DNA of 16,998 bases from Syntrophomonadaceae bacterium (GTDB lineage: Bacteria > Bacillota > Dethiobacteria > DTU022 > UBA8154), in the NCBI GenBank assembly GCA_007122565.1, contig SKTJ01000115.1:1-16998 (forward strand), read 5' to 3'. The notes beneath the pieces were generated by a model. It saw nothing but the letters and a program-made list of their open reading frames with translations, was not told the DNA's origin and did not search any database. Every line of letters starts with the position of its first letter. Position 1 is the stretch's first letter. The position numbers and the translations under genes were made by a program. Shown in pieces: positions 1 through 6,436 of the stretch.

Positions 1-6
1 CAAAAA

Positions 7-14
7 AGGAGGTG
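7..14 (+). promoter_or_regulatory. Ribosome binding site of the selenoprotein gene
   Basis: AGGAGGTG lies 6 bases before the ATG at 21. It matters because it fixes the start upstream of the in-frame UGA at 75-77. The open frame after the UGA has no Shine-Dalgarno and no good start: its first candidate start, TTG at 96, is a conserved leucine codon inside the family's N-terminal motif. Confidence 0.8.
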
Positions 15-20
15 GAACGC

Positions 21-788
21 ATGAGTACAGGACTCAAGTTTAAGCCGAAAGTGATCGGATTTGTATGCCAGTGGTGAGGATACGGAGCGGCAGACTTGGC
101 TGGCGTGTCCAGACTACAATATACAACTGATATGAGGCTTATTCGTGTCATGTGCACAGGCAGGATCGATTTGGCACATGTACTCAAGGCTTTCTCCAGT
201 GGCGTGGATGGAGTATTTATCGGTGGTTGCCGTTTAAATGAATGTAACTATACTACTCAGGGTAATTTTCATGCATTAAACCTGGTGTTTCTGTTTAAGA
301 AAATAATGGAACACCTTGGGCTCAACCCTGAAAGGTTAAGGATTGAATTTATGTCATCCGGTGAAGGGAATATCTTTGCCCAGGTTGTTGATGAGTTTAA
401 CAAAAAGGTGCAGGAATTAGGACCACTGGGTAAAAGTGAAGGTATGGAAGAAAACAGCCTCCGCTTAAAGTTAAAAGCAGTGGAAAGACTTGTTCCGTAC
501 CTCAGGCTCGTGGAAGGGGAGAGATTAAGAGCACATTTTAAGACGATGGAGGAATGTGAGACATTTTACTCCAGCGAGGAGGCAGACGAATTATTCCGTG
601 CATTAATTGCAGATAAGTTGGCGCTGAGCCAGATCTTCTTACTCATGCAGGATAAAGCACGCACTACAAAAGAATTAGCTGAGTTGACAGGCCTGTCTCC
701 TTCTGAGATAACCAGATACCTTAACAGCTCTGCAGAACAGGGCTTAATCAAATATACAGAATCTGATCGGAGTTTTTCAGCTGTCTGA
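21..788 (+). CDS. bamF: Selenocysteine-containing MvhD-type electron-transfer subunit (BamF-like) with C-terminal winged-helix extension
   Basis: Predicted 255-residue [2Fe-2S] protein of the MvhD family, which passes electrons between heterodisulfide reductase-like (HdrA) subunits and a partner oxidoreductase. The frame starts at ATG 21 behind AGGAGG and meets UGA at 75-77 (codon 19), then stays open to 788. The UGA falls in C16-Q-W-U19-G-Y, where the family has CxWC, so it should be read as selenocysteine. The other cluster cysteines are present: C45 (VMCTGR), C70 and C75 (GGCRLNEC). Residues 1-135 are the MvhD domain. Residues about 140-195 are a helical region, and about 203-250 look like a winged helix-turn-helix not found in short MvhD proteins. 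The next genes are NuoE-, NuoF- and NuoG-like, the order of bamFGHI in class II benzoyl-CoA reductase operons, where BamF is known as a selenoprotein. The alternative is the MvhD subunit of another HdrA-NuoEF complex. The family call is firm; the Bam call is an inference. Confidence 0.78.
78..110 (+). promoter_or_regulatory. Candidate bacterial SECIS element
   Basis: Directly after the UGA, GGATAC (78-83) can pair with GTGTCC (105-110) over six base pairs including one G-U. AGC (86-88) can pair with GCT (99-101) above it, leaving a loop of about ten bases at 89-98. Bacterial SECIS hairpins lie within about 40 bases 3' of the UGA with an apical loop bound by SelB, so position and size fit. The pairing was done by eye and the upper stem is weak. 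Confidence 0.45.
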
Positions 789-837
789 TGAGTAAGGGGA
801 AGCACTGGGATAGGGGAAAAAGGAGGTTAGAAGAGCC

Positions 838-1290
838 ATGGACAATGATAAGATTGGCCAGATAATTGATAAATACCAGGGCGAAGCCAGTTCGCTTATA
901 CAAATATTGTTGGATATTCAACATGAAAATCACTGGCTGCCGCGCAGTGCACTGGAAGTGGTCAGCAAAAAGTTAAATCTTCCTTTGTCTAAAGTGCAGC
1001 AAACGGCTACATTTTATAAAGCCTTCAGTGTAGTCCCCATAGGGCGTCATGAGATTCATGTTTGTAAGGGGACAGCATGTCATGTCAATGGGGCGCAGGA
1101 CCTCCTCGAGGAAGTGGAGGAAGTGACAGGGATCAAGCCTGGCGAAACAGACCCCGATGCGAAGTTCAGCTTGAAGACAGTAAACTGCCTTGGCCGCTGT
1201 GGTTTAGGCCCGGTGATCGAAATCGATGGAAAGACTCACGCCAGGATGTCGCCGGCTGAGATATCAGACGCGCTAAAAAAATATGAGTGA
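838..1290 (+). CDS. bamG: NuoE-like [2Fe-2S] subunit (BamG-like)
   Basis: 150-residue thioredoxin-fold [2Fe-2S] protein of the NuoE/HoxE/HndA family. In complex I and NAD-linked hydrogenases this subunit sits against the flavin subunit NuoF. The N-terminal helical part (about 1-65, with the typical 'WLPRSALEVVSKKL' segment) is followed by the cluster domain. The four ligands are C76 and C81 (CKGTAC) and C117 and C121 (CLGRC), the normal NuoE spacing. The length is usual for the family. AGGAGG at 821-826 precedes the ATG. The gene follows the selenoprotein by 49 bases and the NuoF-like gene by only 9, so all three are in one transcript. It is bamG if the operon is bam. Confidence 0.85.
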   Translation: MDNDKIGQIIDKYQGEASSLIQILLDIQHENHWLPRSALEVVSKKLNLPLSKVQQTATFYKAFSVVPIGRHEIHVCKGTACHVNGAQDLLEEVEEVTGIKPGETDPDAKFSLKTVNCLGRCGLGPVIEIDGKTHARMSPAEISDALKKYE

Positions 1291-1299
1291 GGGAAGAGT

Positions 1300-3003
1300 A
1301 TGCCACTGATAAAATCACCTGAGGAGTTAGAGAAAGTAAGAGAAGAAATACTGTCCCGGAGAGACCCGCATAAGCTCTGCATCTCAGTATGTGCAGGTGC
1401 AAGTTGTCTTGCCTCTGGTGCCGGTGAAGTCATAGCTGCCTTCAAAGCAGAGCTTGAGAAACAAAACATCAATGCGGATGTGGATACTAAAGGGTCGGGG
1501 TGCCCGGGTTTTTGTGAGCAAGGTCCTGTGGTAGTGATCCATCCGGAAGAGATCTGTTACCTGCAGGTTACACCGGACGACGCAGGGGAAATTATTTCCC
1601 AAACCATCGTGGGGAAAAAACCGGTGGAGCGCCTTCTTTACACTGACCCGGATACTGGCAATAAAGTTGTAAAAATGAATGATATACCTTTTTATAAAAA
1701 CCAGGTACGGCATCTTATTGGCAATAACATTAAAATTGACCCTAAAAGTATCGATGATTATCTGGCGCAGGGTGGTTACGCTGCATTAGCTAAAGCAATG
1801 CATGAGATGTCTCCGGAGCAGGTAATAGAAGAAGTGAAGGAATCGGGTCTGCGGGGAAGAAGTGGCAGCGGGTTCCCTGCAGGCAGGAAATGGGAGTTTT
1901 GCCGTAATTCGGAAGATGAGCACAAATATGTGATCTGTAACTGTCACGAGGGTGATCCCGGTTCATATGCAGACAGAAGGTTGACTGAGGGGAATCCCCA
2001 TAATGTCCTTGAAGGGATTATCATTGGTGCTTATGCGATCGGGGCACAGGATGCCTTTGTCTTTGTCGGGGATGAATTTCCCCAGACGGTGGAAAATATG
2101 CGCCTGGCGATCAAACAGGCTGAGGAGTATGGATTTCTGGGTAAAGATATCTTAGGTTCGGGGTTTGATCTCACTGTCAGGATCAGTATAGACGGTGGGG
2201 GCTACGTGCTCGGCGAATCAACAGCGTTGATGGCTTCCATGGAAGGTAGAATCGGTGAACCGAAAACGAAATATGATCACGCTACGGACAGGGGTTTATG
2301 GGCAAAGCCCACTGTTTTAAACAATTTGCAGACTTGGGCCAACGTCCCTCTGATCATCAATAATGGTGCTGCATGGTTCCGTCAGACAGGGACGGATGGG
2401 AGCACAGGAACGAGGGTTTTCTCAATTACAGGCAAGATTAAGAATAGCGGTATGATTGAGGTGCCCATGGGGATGTCCTTAAAAGAAGTTATCTATGATA
2501 TTGGCGGCGGAACTGTGACAGACAAGAAATTTAAAGCAATCCAGGTTGGCGGGCCACTGGGAGGCTTTGTCCCCGAAAGTCAGCTTGACGTACAGGTGGA
2601 TTATGATCAAATGACAGATGCTGGCCTTGCAATGGGGCCTGGCCTGATTGTTGCTGATGAAAGTACGTGTATAGTAGACATGGTCAAATATTTTCTCACT
2701 TTCCTGGCCCATGAATCCTGCGGCAAGTGCACCCCCTGCCGTGATGGTATCAGGCAGATGTTGCATATTTTAAACAATATCACAGCAGGCAGGGGCAACA
2801 AAGGAGATTTGGAACTTTTAGAGCTTATTTCCACAGTACAAAAGAAGGCAGCACTGTGTGCCCTGGGACAAGGCGCATCTGACCCACTGCTCAGCACCCT
2901 GAAGCATTTCCGGGAAGAGTATGAAGCTCACATTGAGGAAAAGCGCTGTCCTGCAGGCGTTTGCAAAGCCTTAGGGGCTGTTTCAAGTGGAGCAAATGTA
3001 TAA
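1300..3003 (+). CDS. bamH: NuoF-like flavin/FeS subunit with altered NADH/FMN motifs (BamH-like)
   Basis: 567-residue NuoF/HydB/HndC-family protein, normally the FMN subunit that exchanges electrons with NAD(H). An N-terminal thioredoxin-like [2Fe-2S] domain has C31, C36, C68 and C72. The NuoF core carries the glycine-rich segment GLRGRSGSGFPAGRKW (183-198) and the [4Fe-4S] site ESCGKCTPCRDG (C474, C477, C480) with C520. Several residues usually conserved around FMN and NADH differ. NADEGDPG is NCHEGDPG (213-220), GEETAL is GESTAL (305-310), and VNNVET is LNNLQT (339-344). The protein stops shortly after CPAGVCKAL (549-557), so it lacks the C-terminal two-[4Fe-4S] ferredoxin domain of HndC/HydB. 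ATG 1300 follows GGGAAG, 9 bases after the NuoE-like gene. It is bamH if the operon is bam. The changed flavin site leaves its electron partner open. Confidence 0.85.
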   Translation: MPLIKSPEELEKVREEILSRRDPHKLCISVCAGASCLASGAGEVIAAFKAELEKQNINADVDTKGSGCPGFCEQGPVVVIHPEEICYLQVTPDDAGEIISQTIVGKKPVERLLYTDPDTGNKVVKMNDIPFYKNQVRHLIGNNIKIDPKSIDDYLAQGGYAALAKAMHEMSPEQVIEEVKESGLRGRSGSGFPAGRKWEFCRNSEDEHKYVICNCHEGDPGSYADRRLTEGNPHNVLEGIIIGAYAIGAQDAFVFVGDEFPQTVENMRLAIKQAEEYGFLGKDILGSGFDLTVRISIDGGGYVLGESTALMASMEGRIGEPKTKYDHATDRGLWAKPTVLNNLQTWANVPLIINNGAAWFRQTGTDGSTGTRVFSITGKIKNSGMIEVPMGMSLKEVIYDIGGGTVTDKKFKAIQVGGPLGGFVPESQLDVQVDYDQMTDAGLAMGPGLIVADESTCIVDMVKYFLTFLAHESCGKCTPCRDGIRQMLHILNNITAGRGNKGDLELLELISTVQKKAALCALGQGASDPLLSTLKHFREEYEAHIEEKRCPAGVCKALGAVSSGANV

Positions 3004-3017
3004 TATGGGTAAGTGCT

Positions 3018-3053
3018 CAGGAGTCAGGAGTCAGGAGTCAGAATAAAAGAATT
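3018..3053 (+). repeat. Short dispersed repeat, copy A (GGAGTCA units)
   Basis: Three tandem units of the 7-mer AGGAGTC preceded by C, then AGAATAAAAGAATT. Related copies are at 5029-5053 and 7729-7758. It separates the NuoF-like and NuoG-like genes and lengthens the gap to 126 bases in an otherwise tight operon. Its in-frame translation creates a spurious 39-residue extension upstream of the real start of the next gene. Confidence 0.7.
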
Positions 3054-3129
3054 AAAACCAAACTTAATCCACTGCATAACCAAGCATATAGGATTTTGTG
3101 GAAAAATAGGCAAGCGAGGTGAACAAAAA

Positions 3130-3744
3130 ATGGGTGAAGTCACCTTGACTATCGATAATAAAGAGGTTAAGGCCGAAGAAGGGATGACGGTGCTTGAAGC
3201 GGCGCGTAGCGCCGGGATTAAGATCCCGACCCTCTGCCATCATGAAAAGTTAGAACCCTATACTGCCTGCAGGATTTGTATGGTGGAAGTGGAATCAAGA
3301 GGCAGAAGCGAACTGGACACTTCCTGTTCCCGCCCCGTGAAAGATAATATGGTGGTGAGAACGCAGTCGGAGGAGCTAACGGAGATTCGCAGAACTTTAT
3401 TGGAACTTATGCTTTCCCATGCTCCCGATGCCAGGGAATTACAGGAGTTAGTTGAAGAGTATGGTGCAAACAGGAATCGTTTTGCAAAAGAACCTTCATT
3501 CTGTATCCATTGTGGGCTGTGCGTAAGGTATTGTGCCGAGGTAAAAAAGAAAAACGCAGTTGTATTTGTTAAAAGTGGAGTAAGGCGGGAAATAAGTTTC
3601 AACAAGGAGATAGCCTCCAGGGAATGCTGGAAGTGCAGGGAGTGTTTTGAGCTCTGCCCTACAGAGGCATTACAAACAGCTTACTTATTAACTGAAGCTC
3701 TGACATCCGACTCATCTTCTTTTGAGCTTGAGCCGGATGCCTAG
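3130..3744 (+). CDS. bamI: NuoG/HoxU-like iron-sulfur subunit (BamI-like)
   Basis: 204-residue iron-sulfur protein resembling the N-terminus of NuoG and HoxU/HydA. The [2Fe-2S] ferredoxin domain has C36, C47, C50 and C66 (C-x10-C-x2-C-x15-C). The C-terminal half has two [4Fe-4S] motifs, C125-x2-C128-x2-C131-x3-C135 and C166-x2-C169-x2-C172-x3-C176. There is no cysteine between 67 and 124, and the usual HPxxC..C segment reads SHAPDARELQ, so the His/Cys3 cluster of NuoG and HydA is absent. Its role is to wire electrons between the NuoEF-like pair and the HdrA/MvhD part of the complex. I chose ATG 3130 because GAGGTG at 3116-3121 precedes it and the family homology begins there. An in-frame start at 3013 would add residues coded by a dispersed repeat. 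This is the expected bamI position. Confidence 0.82.
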   Translation: MGEVTLTIDNKEVKAEEGMTVLEAARSAGIKIPTLCHHEKLEPYTACRICMVEVESRGRSELDTSCSRPVKDNMVVRTQSEELTEIRRTLLELMLSHAPDARELQELVEEYGANRNRFAKEPSFCIHCGLCVRYCAEVKKKNAVVFVKSGVRREISFNKEIASRECWKCRECFELCPTEALQTAYLLTEALTSDSSSFELEPDA

Positions 3745-3801
3745 GTAAGAAGTTTGATCTGCCGACACCGGCAATAAGAAAGAGATAGGAGGTTGATTAC
3801 A

Positions 3802-4041
3802 ATGATTATAAAAATCTTAGATAAAGAAAGGGAAAATTTGGATCGGTTGGAAAGGGAAGTGTTTGAAGCTCTGACTAAAATAAATATAGTTGGTACTGTA
3901 GAAAAACATCAAAATTTTGATAAGTTTTCAAAGTATGATATCAAAGAAACACCGGTACTAATAGTCAACAATAAAGTTAAGGTTTCTGGGAAATTACCCC
4001 AAATAGAAGAGATTATAAAATATATTGAGGAGGAAAAATAG
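3802..4041 (+). CDS. Small thioredoxin-fold protein lacking the redox cysteines
   Basis: 79-residue protein resembling the small redox-active disulfide (Thioredoxin_3/glutaredoxin-like) family. It keeps the cis-proline segment ETPVLIVNNKVKVSG and the C-terminal PQIEEIIKYI helix. Family members carry CxxC after the first strand, but here that place reads ILDKERENLDRL and the protein has no cysteine at all, so classical dithiol chemistry is excluded. It may be structural or a binding partner. AGGAGG at 3787-3792 supports ATG 3802 rather than TTG 3793, which abuts the Shine-Dalgarno. The next gene starts two bases after the stop and its Shine-Dalgarno lies inside this gene, so translation is coupled. 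The role is unknown. Confidence 0.65.
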   Translation: MIIKILDKERENLDRLEREVFEALTKINIVGTVEKHQNFDKFSKYDIKETPVLIVNNKVKVSGKLPQIEEIIKYIEEEK

Positions 4042-4043
4042 AT

Positions 4044-4532
4044 ATGGATATGCCATTGGAAAAGAAGTTTAAAATGATGTCAAATATTTTGAGGGCCACT
4101 CACTTTGAATGGCGCCGGGCCGCTTTGGCTTCCTGCCCCGATGTGGATCCGAAAGAACTTGTGATGAAATTCTGGGAAGAAGTGGGCCATGACACCGCCG
4201 ATGCTTACCTTAAGCAAATAGACCCCAGCAAGCCCCTGCCGGGACAACTGGCTCAAAACACAGTTTTCAGCAGCCTTTGCATGGGTGAGGATGCCAAGGT
4301 TGTGGATGGTAAAGATGATAAAGAATCCTATGTGCACCATGACGGATGCCCCTGGTATGACTGGCACAAGAGACTTAACCTGCTGGAAGAAGACCAGGCC
4401 GGTTGTGATCACTGGTTCCGCACCTTTACTAAGGATATTAATGAAAAACTGGGTACTGATGTAAAGTGGGAAACGCAAAAGTGCCTCGCCGGCGGCGATG
4501 ATATTTGCCTGCGGCGTTTCTGGGTAGAGTAA
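4044..4532 (+). CDS. ATC-hydrolase/V4R-like small protein with conserved Cys/His motif
   Basis: 162-residue soluble protein with no signal or membrane segment. The C-terminal half has H98-H99-D-x-C102-P-W, then C121-D, C147-L-A-G-G-D and C155. This resembles the pattern of the L-2-amino-thiazoline-4-carboxylic acid hydrolase family and related V4R-like domains (CPW ... C ... GD..C). Members are often found beside anaerobic redox genes, and most have no proven reaction. The cysteines could bind a metal or a small thiol substrate. AGGAGG at the end of the previous gene serves as its Shine-Dalgarno. It is the last gene before a strong terminator, so it shares the transcript with the electron-transfer subunits. 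The family call is from memory of the motif and is moderate; the function is not known. Confidence 0.5.
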   Translation: MDMPLEKKFKMMSNILRATHFEWRRAALASCPDVDPKELVMKFWEEVGHDTADAYLKQIDPSKPLPGQLAQNTVFSSLCMGEDAKVVDGKDDKESYVHHDGCPWYDWHKRLNLLEEDQAGCDHWFRTFTKDINEKLGTDVKWETQKCLAGGDDICLRRFWVE

Positions 4533-4566
4533 AGTAGTAGTAAAATATTTTAAATTCCATGAAGAA

Positions 4567-4595
4567 GCCTCTGATAATATCAGGGGCTTTTTTTT
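4567..4595 (+). terminator. Rho-independent terminator of the electron-transfer operon
   Basis: GCCTCTGA (4567-4574) pairs with TCAGGGGC (4580-4587), eight pairs with one G-U, around a five-base loop, followed by eight T (4588-4595). It lies 34 bases after the last gene of the operon. Confidence 0.9.
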
Positions 4596-4672
4596 GGGTA
4601 ATTTTAGGTGCTTGCAGGAAAGGCGTAGGTTGGGAGCGAAGTTAATAAAAGGAATTAAGGAGGTTCAATACT

Positions 4673-5020
4673 ATGGTTGTTGGGCATGAGCAGGATGTCC
4701 CCCATGTAAAACTAACAGGGGAACATTTAAAAAATGTGACCAAGAAGGTCCTAATATCCCCGGAAGATGGCTGGGAAGACCATGTGATGCGCCTTTTTGA
4801 GCTGGCGGAAGGGGGGCACACTCCCAGGCACCGTCACGGTTGGCCACACATCAACTACGTAGCCAGGGGCAAAGGGATCCTCTATCTTGGCGGTACGGAA
4901 TATAACCTGGAAGAGGGCTCTTATGCCTATGTGCCGGCAGAGCAGGAGCACCAGTTTTTAAATCGGGGTAAAGAAACCTTTGCTCTGATCTGTATAGTCC
5001 CTGTAGAGGGTGAACAGTAA
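4673..5020 (+). CDS. Single-domain cupin protein
   Basis: 115-residue cupin with one beta-barrel domain. Motif 1 is G-x4-H53-x-H55-x3-H59-x6-G, with histidine where glutamate is usual. Motif 2 is E-G-S-Y-A-Y-V-P-x4-H93-x3-N. Together H53, H55, H59 and H93 could bind one metal ion. Single-domain cupins act as metal-dependent enzymes (isomerase, dioxygenase, decarboxylase) or as small-molecule binding proteins, and nothing here selects among these. AAGGAGG at about 4657-4663 precedes ATG 4673. It lies between the operon terminator and the oxidoreductase operon, 91 bases before the latter, with a dispersed repeat in the gap. It may have its own promoter; none is clear. Confidence 0.8.
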   Translation: MVVGHEQDVPHVKLTGEHLKNVTKKVLISPEDGWEDHVMRLFELAEGGHTPRHRHGWPHINYVARGKGILYLGGTEYNLEEGSYAYVPAEQEHQFLNRGKETFALICIVPVEGEQ

Positions 5021-5028
5021 AAACTGCA

Positions 5029-5053
5029 CAGGAGTTAGGAGTCAGCATAAAAA
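5029..5053 (+). repeat. Short dispersed repeat, copy B (degenerate)
   Basis: CAGGAGTTAGGAGTCAGCAT followed by A-rich sequence. It matches copies A (3018) and C (7729) with a few changes and sits in the gap between the cupin and the ferredoxin subunit gene. Confidence 0.6.
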
Positions 5054-5111
5054 TACTCTGAATACTGGAATACCTGAGTTACAAATTACTTGAACTGTGG
5101 GAGAGGTTTTT

Positions 5112-5360
5112 ATGGGTAAAATTGTTATTAATCAGGAGGGCTGTAAGGGGTGTGCATATTGTGTGGTTGCCTGCCCCCGGGAATTAATTATGATTGATCA
5201 AAGCAGAATAAACAACCTGGGATATAATCCTGCTTCGTTTAAGGACAATAAGGACAATAATAAAGCAGAGTGCACCGGGTGTGCGCTCTGCGCAGAAATA
5301 TGTCCTGAGGTCCTGATTGAGGTCTATCGGGAGAAAAGAAGGGCGGGTGATTGCACATGA
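5112..5360 (+). CDS. 2-oxoacid:ferredoxin oxidoreductase, ferredoxin (delta) subunit
   Basis: 82-residue ferredoxin-like subunit with two [4Fe-4S] sites, CKGCAYCVVACP and CTGCALCAEICP, separated by an insert of about 32 residues. It is the electron-exit subunit of KorD/VorD type, passing electrons from the ThDP subunit to free ferredoxin. ATG 5112 is preceded by GGGAGAGG; an in-frame GTG at 5097 overlaps this site and is less likely. The stop overlaps the ATG of the alpha subunit (ATGA at 5357-5360), so the two are translationally coupled. Confidence 0.88.
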   Translation: MGKIVINQEGCKGCAYCVVACPRELIMIDQSRINNLGYNPASFKDNKDNNKAECTGCALCAEICPEVLIEVYREKRRAGDCT

Positions 5361-6436
5361 AAGAGCAACGGATGATGCATGGGAGCATTGCCCTGGCTGA
5401 AGGGGCGATCACGGCGGGATGCCGTTATTATTTCGGCTATCCGATCACGCCTCAAAATGAGATACCGGAGCATCTGTCGGCCCGTCTGCCTGAGGTGGGA
5501 GGCGTTTTTATTCAGGCGGAGAGTGAGATTGCCTCAATTAATATGCTGCTTGGCGCAGCAGCGGCCGGTGCACGGGCCATGACGTCATCTTCCGGGCCAG
5601 GCATCTCCCTGATGCAGGAAGGACTCTCCTACATGGCCGGTTCCGAATTACCGGCAGTAGTTGTCAATATTACACGCCTCGGTCCTGGGCTGGGGGGAAT
5701 TGCAGCATGCCAGGGTGACTACTGGCAGGCTACCCGGGGCGGTGGGCATGGTGATTATCGTTTAATCGTGCTGGCACCCAATTCGGTGCAGGAGATGCAT
5801 GACCTGGCGATCAAGGCATTTGAGCTGGCCGATCAGTACCGTAATCCGGCCCTTATTTTAGCAGACGCCATCCTTGGGCAGATGAAGGAACCGGTAAGCT
5901 TTGCTGAACCAAAGATTAAGATTCCCGCCAAGCCGTGGGCTCTTACGGGTGCCGCGGGGCGCAGTCCCCAACTGATTAAATCCCTCTATCTCGCAGACGG
6001 GGAGATGGAGAAACATAACTGGCGTATGCATGAAAAATACAGGCGCCTGCAGGAAAAGGAATGTTTGGTGGAGCAGGACCTGGAGGAACATATGGATATC
6101 CTCCTTGTCTCCTTCGGCTCCTGTTCACGTATGGTTAATTCGGCAGTGGCGTTGGCCCGCTCCCAGGGATACAAGGTGGGGCATATCCGTCCCATTTCCC
6201 TGTTTCCTTTCCCTGAAGCGGCCATTCGGGATGTTTCGCAACGCGTGGGAAAGGTGCTGACGGTGGAGATGAACACGGGACAGATGTGGGACGATGTGCG
6301 GCTCTCCGCCTATCCCGGCAGTCAGTGCCGTCTCATGGCCCGTCCGGGTGGTGCTATTCCGGCGCCAAAACAGATACTGGAAGAAATAAAAAAATTCTTG
6401 AAGGTAGGGGATCTCCTTGCAAAAAGTGTTCGCTAG
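5357..6436 (+). CDS. vorB: 2-oxoacid:ferredoxin oxidoreductase alpha subunit (VorB/KorA type)
   Basis: 359-residue subunit carrying the pyrimidine-binding domain of the ThDP enzyme and the transketolase C-terminal domain. It shows GYPITPQNEIPEH, QAESEIASINM, TSSSGPGISLMQEG and GGGHGDYRLIVLAPNSVQE, the pattern I recall for proteins annotated as 3-methyl-2-oxobutanoate:ferredoxin oxidoreductase VorB and the closely related 2-oxoglutarate enzymes. The reaction is 2-oxoacid + CoA + oxidized ferredoxin to acyl-CoA + CO2 + reduced ferredoxin. The substrate (branched-chain 2-oxoacid or 2-oxoglutarate) cannot be fixed from sequence alone. ATG 5357 overlaps the previous stop; an in-frame TTG at 5351 is unlikely. 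It overlaps the beta-subunit start by about 20 bases. Confidence 0.88.
   Translation: MKEQRMMHGSIALAEGAITAGCRYYFGYPITPQNEIPEHLSARLPEVGGVFIQAESEIASINMLLGAAAAGARAMTSSSGPGISLMQEGLSYMAGSELPAVVVNITRLGPGLGGIAACQGDYWQATRGGGHGDYRLIVLAPNSVQEMHDLAIKAFELADQYRNPALILADAILGQMKEPVSFAEPKIKIPAKPWALTGAAGRSPQLIKSLYLADGEMEKHNWRMHEKYRRLQEKECLVEQDLEEHMDILLVSFGSCSRMVNSAVALARSQGYKVGHIRPISLFPFPEAAIRDVSQRVGKVLTVEMNTGQMWDDVRLSAYPGSQCRLMARPGGAIPAPKQILEEIKKFLKVGDLLAKSVR

Noticed and set aside
96..788. Reading the first gene as starting at 96
   Set aside because: The codon at 96 is TTG coding a conserved leucine, with no Shine-Dalgarno. It would cut off the CxWU motif. ATG 21 behind AGGAGGTG with a Sec UGA explains the data better.
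3013..3129. N-terminal extension of the NuoG-like gene from 3013
   Set aside because: It is coded by the dispersed repeat, has no Shine-Dalgarno, and family homology starts at ATG 3130.
3760..3773. Hairpin TGCCG/CGGCA between the NuoG-like and thioredoxin-like genes as a terminator
   Set aside because: Five-pair stem without a T-run, only 28 bases before a gene with a strong ribosome site; transcription most likely continues.
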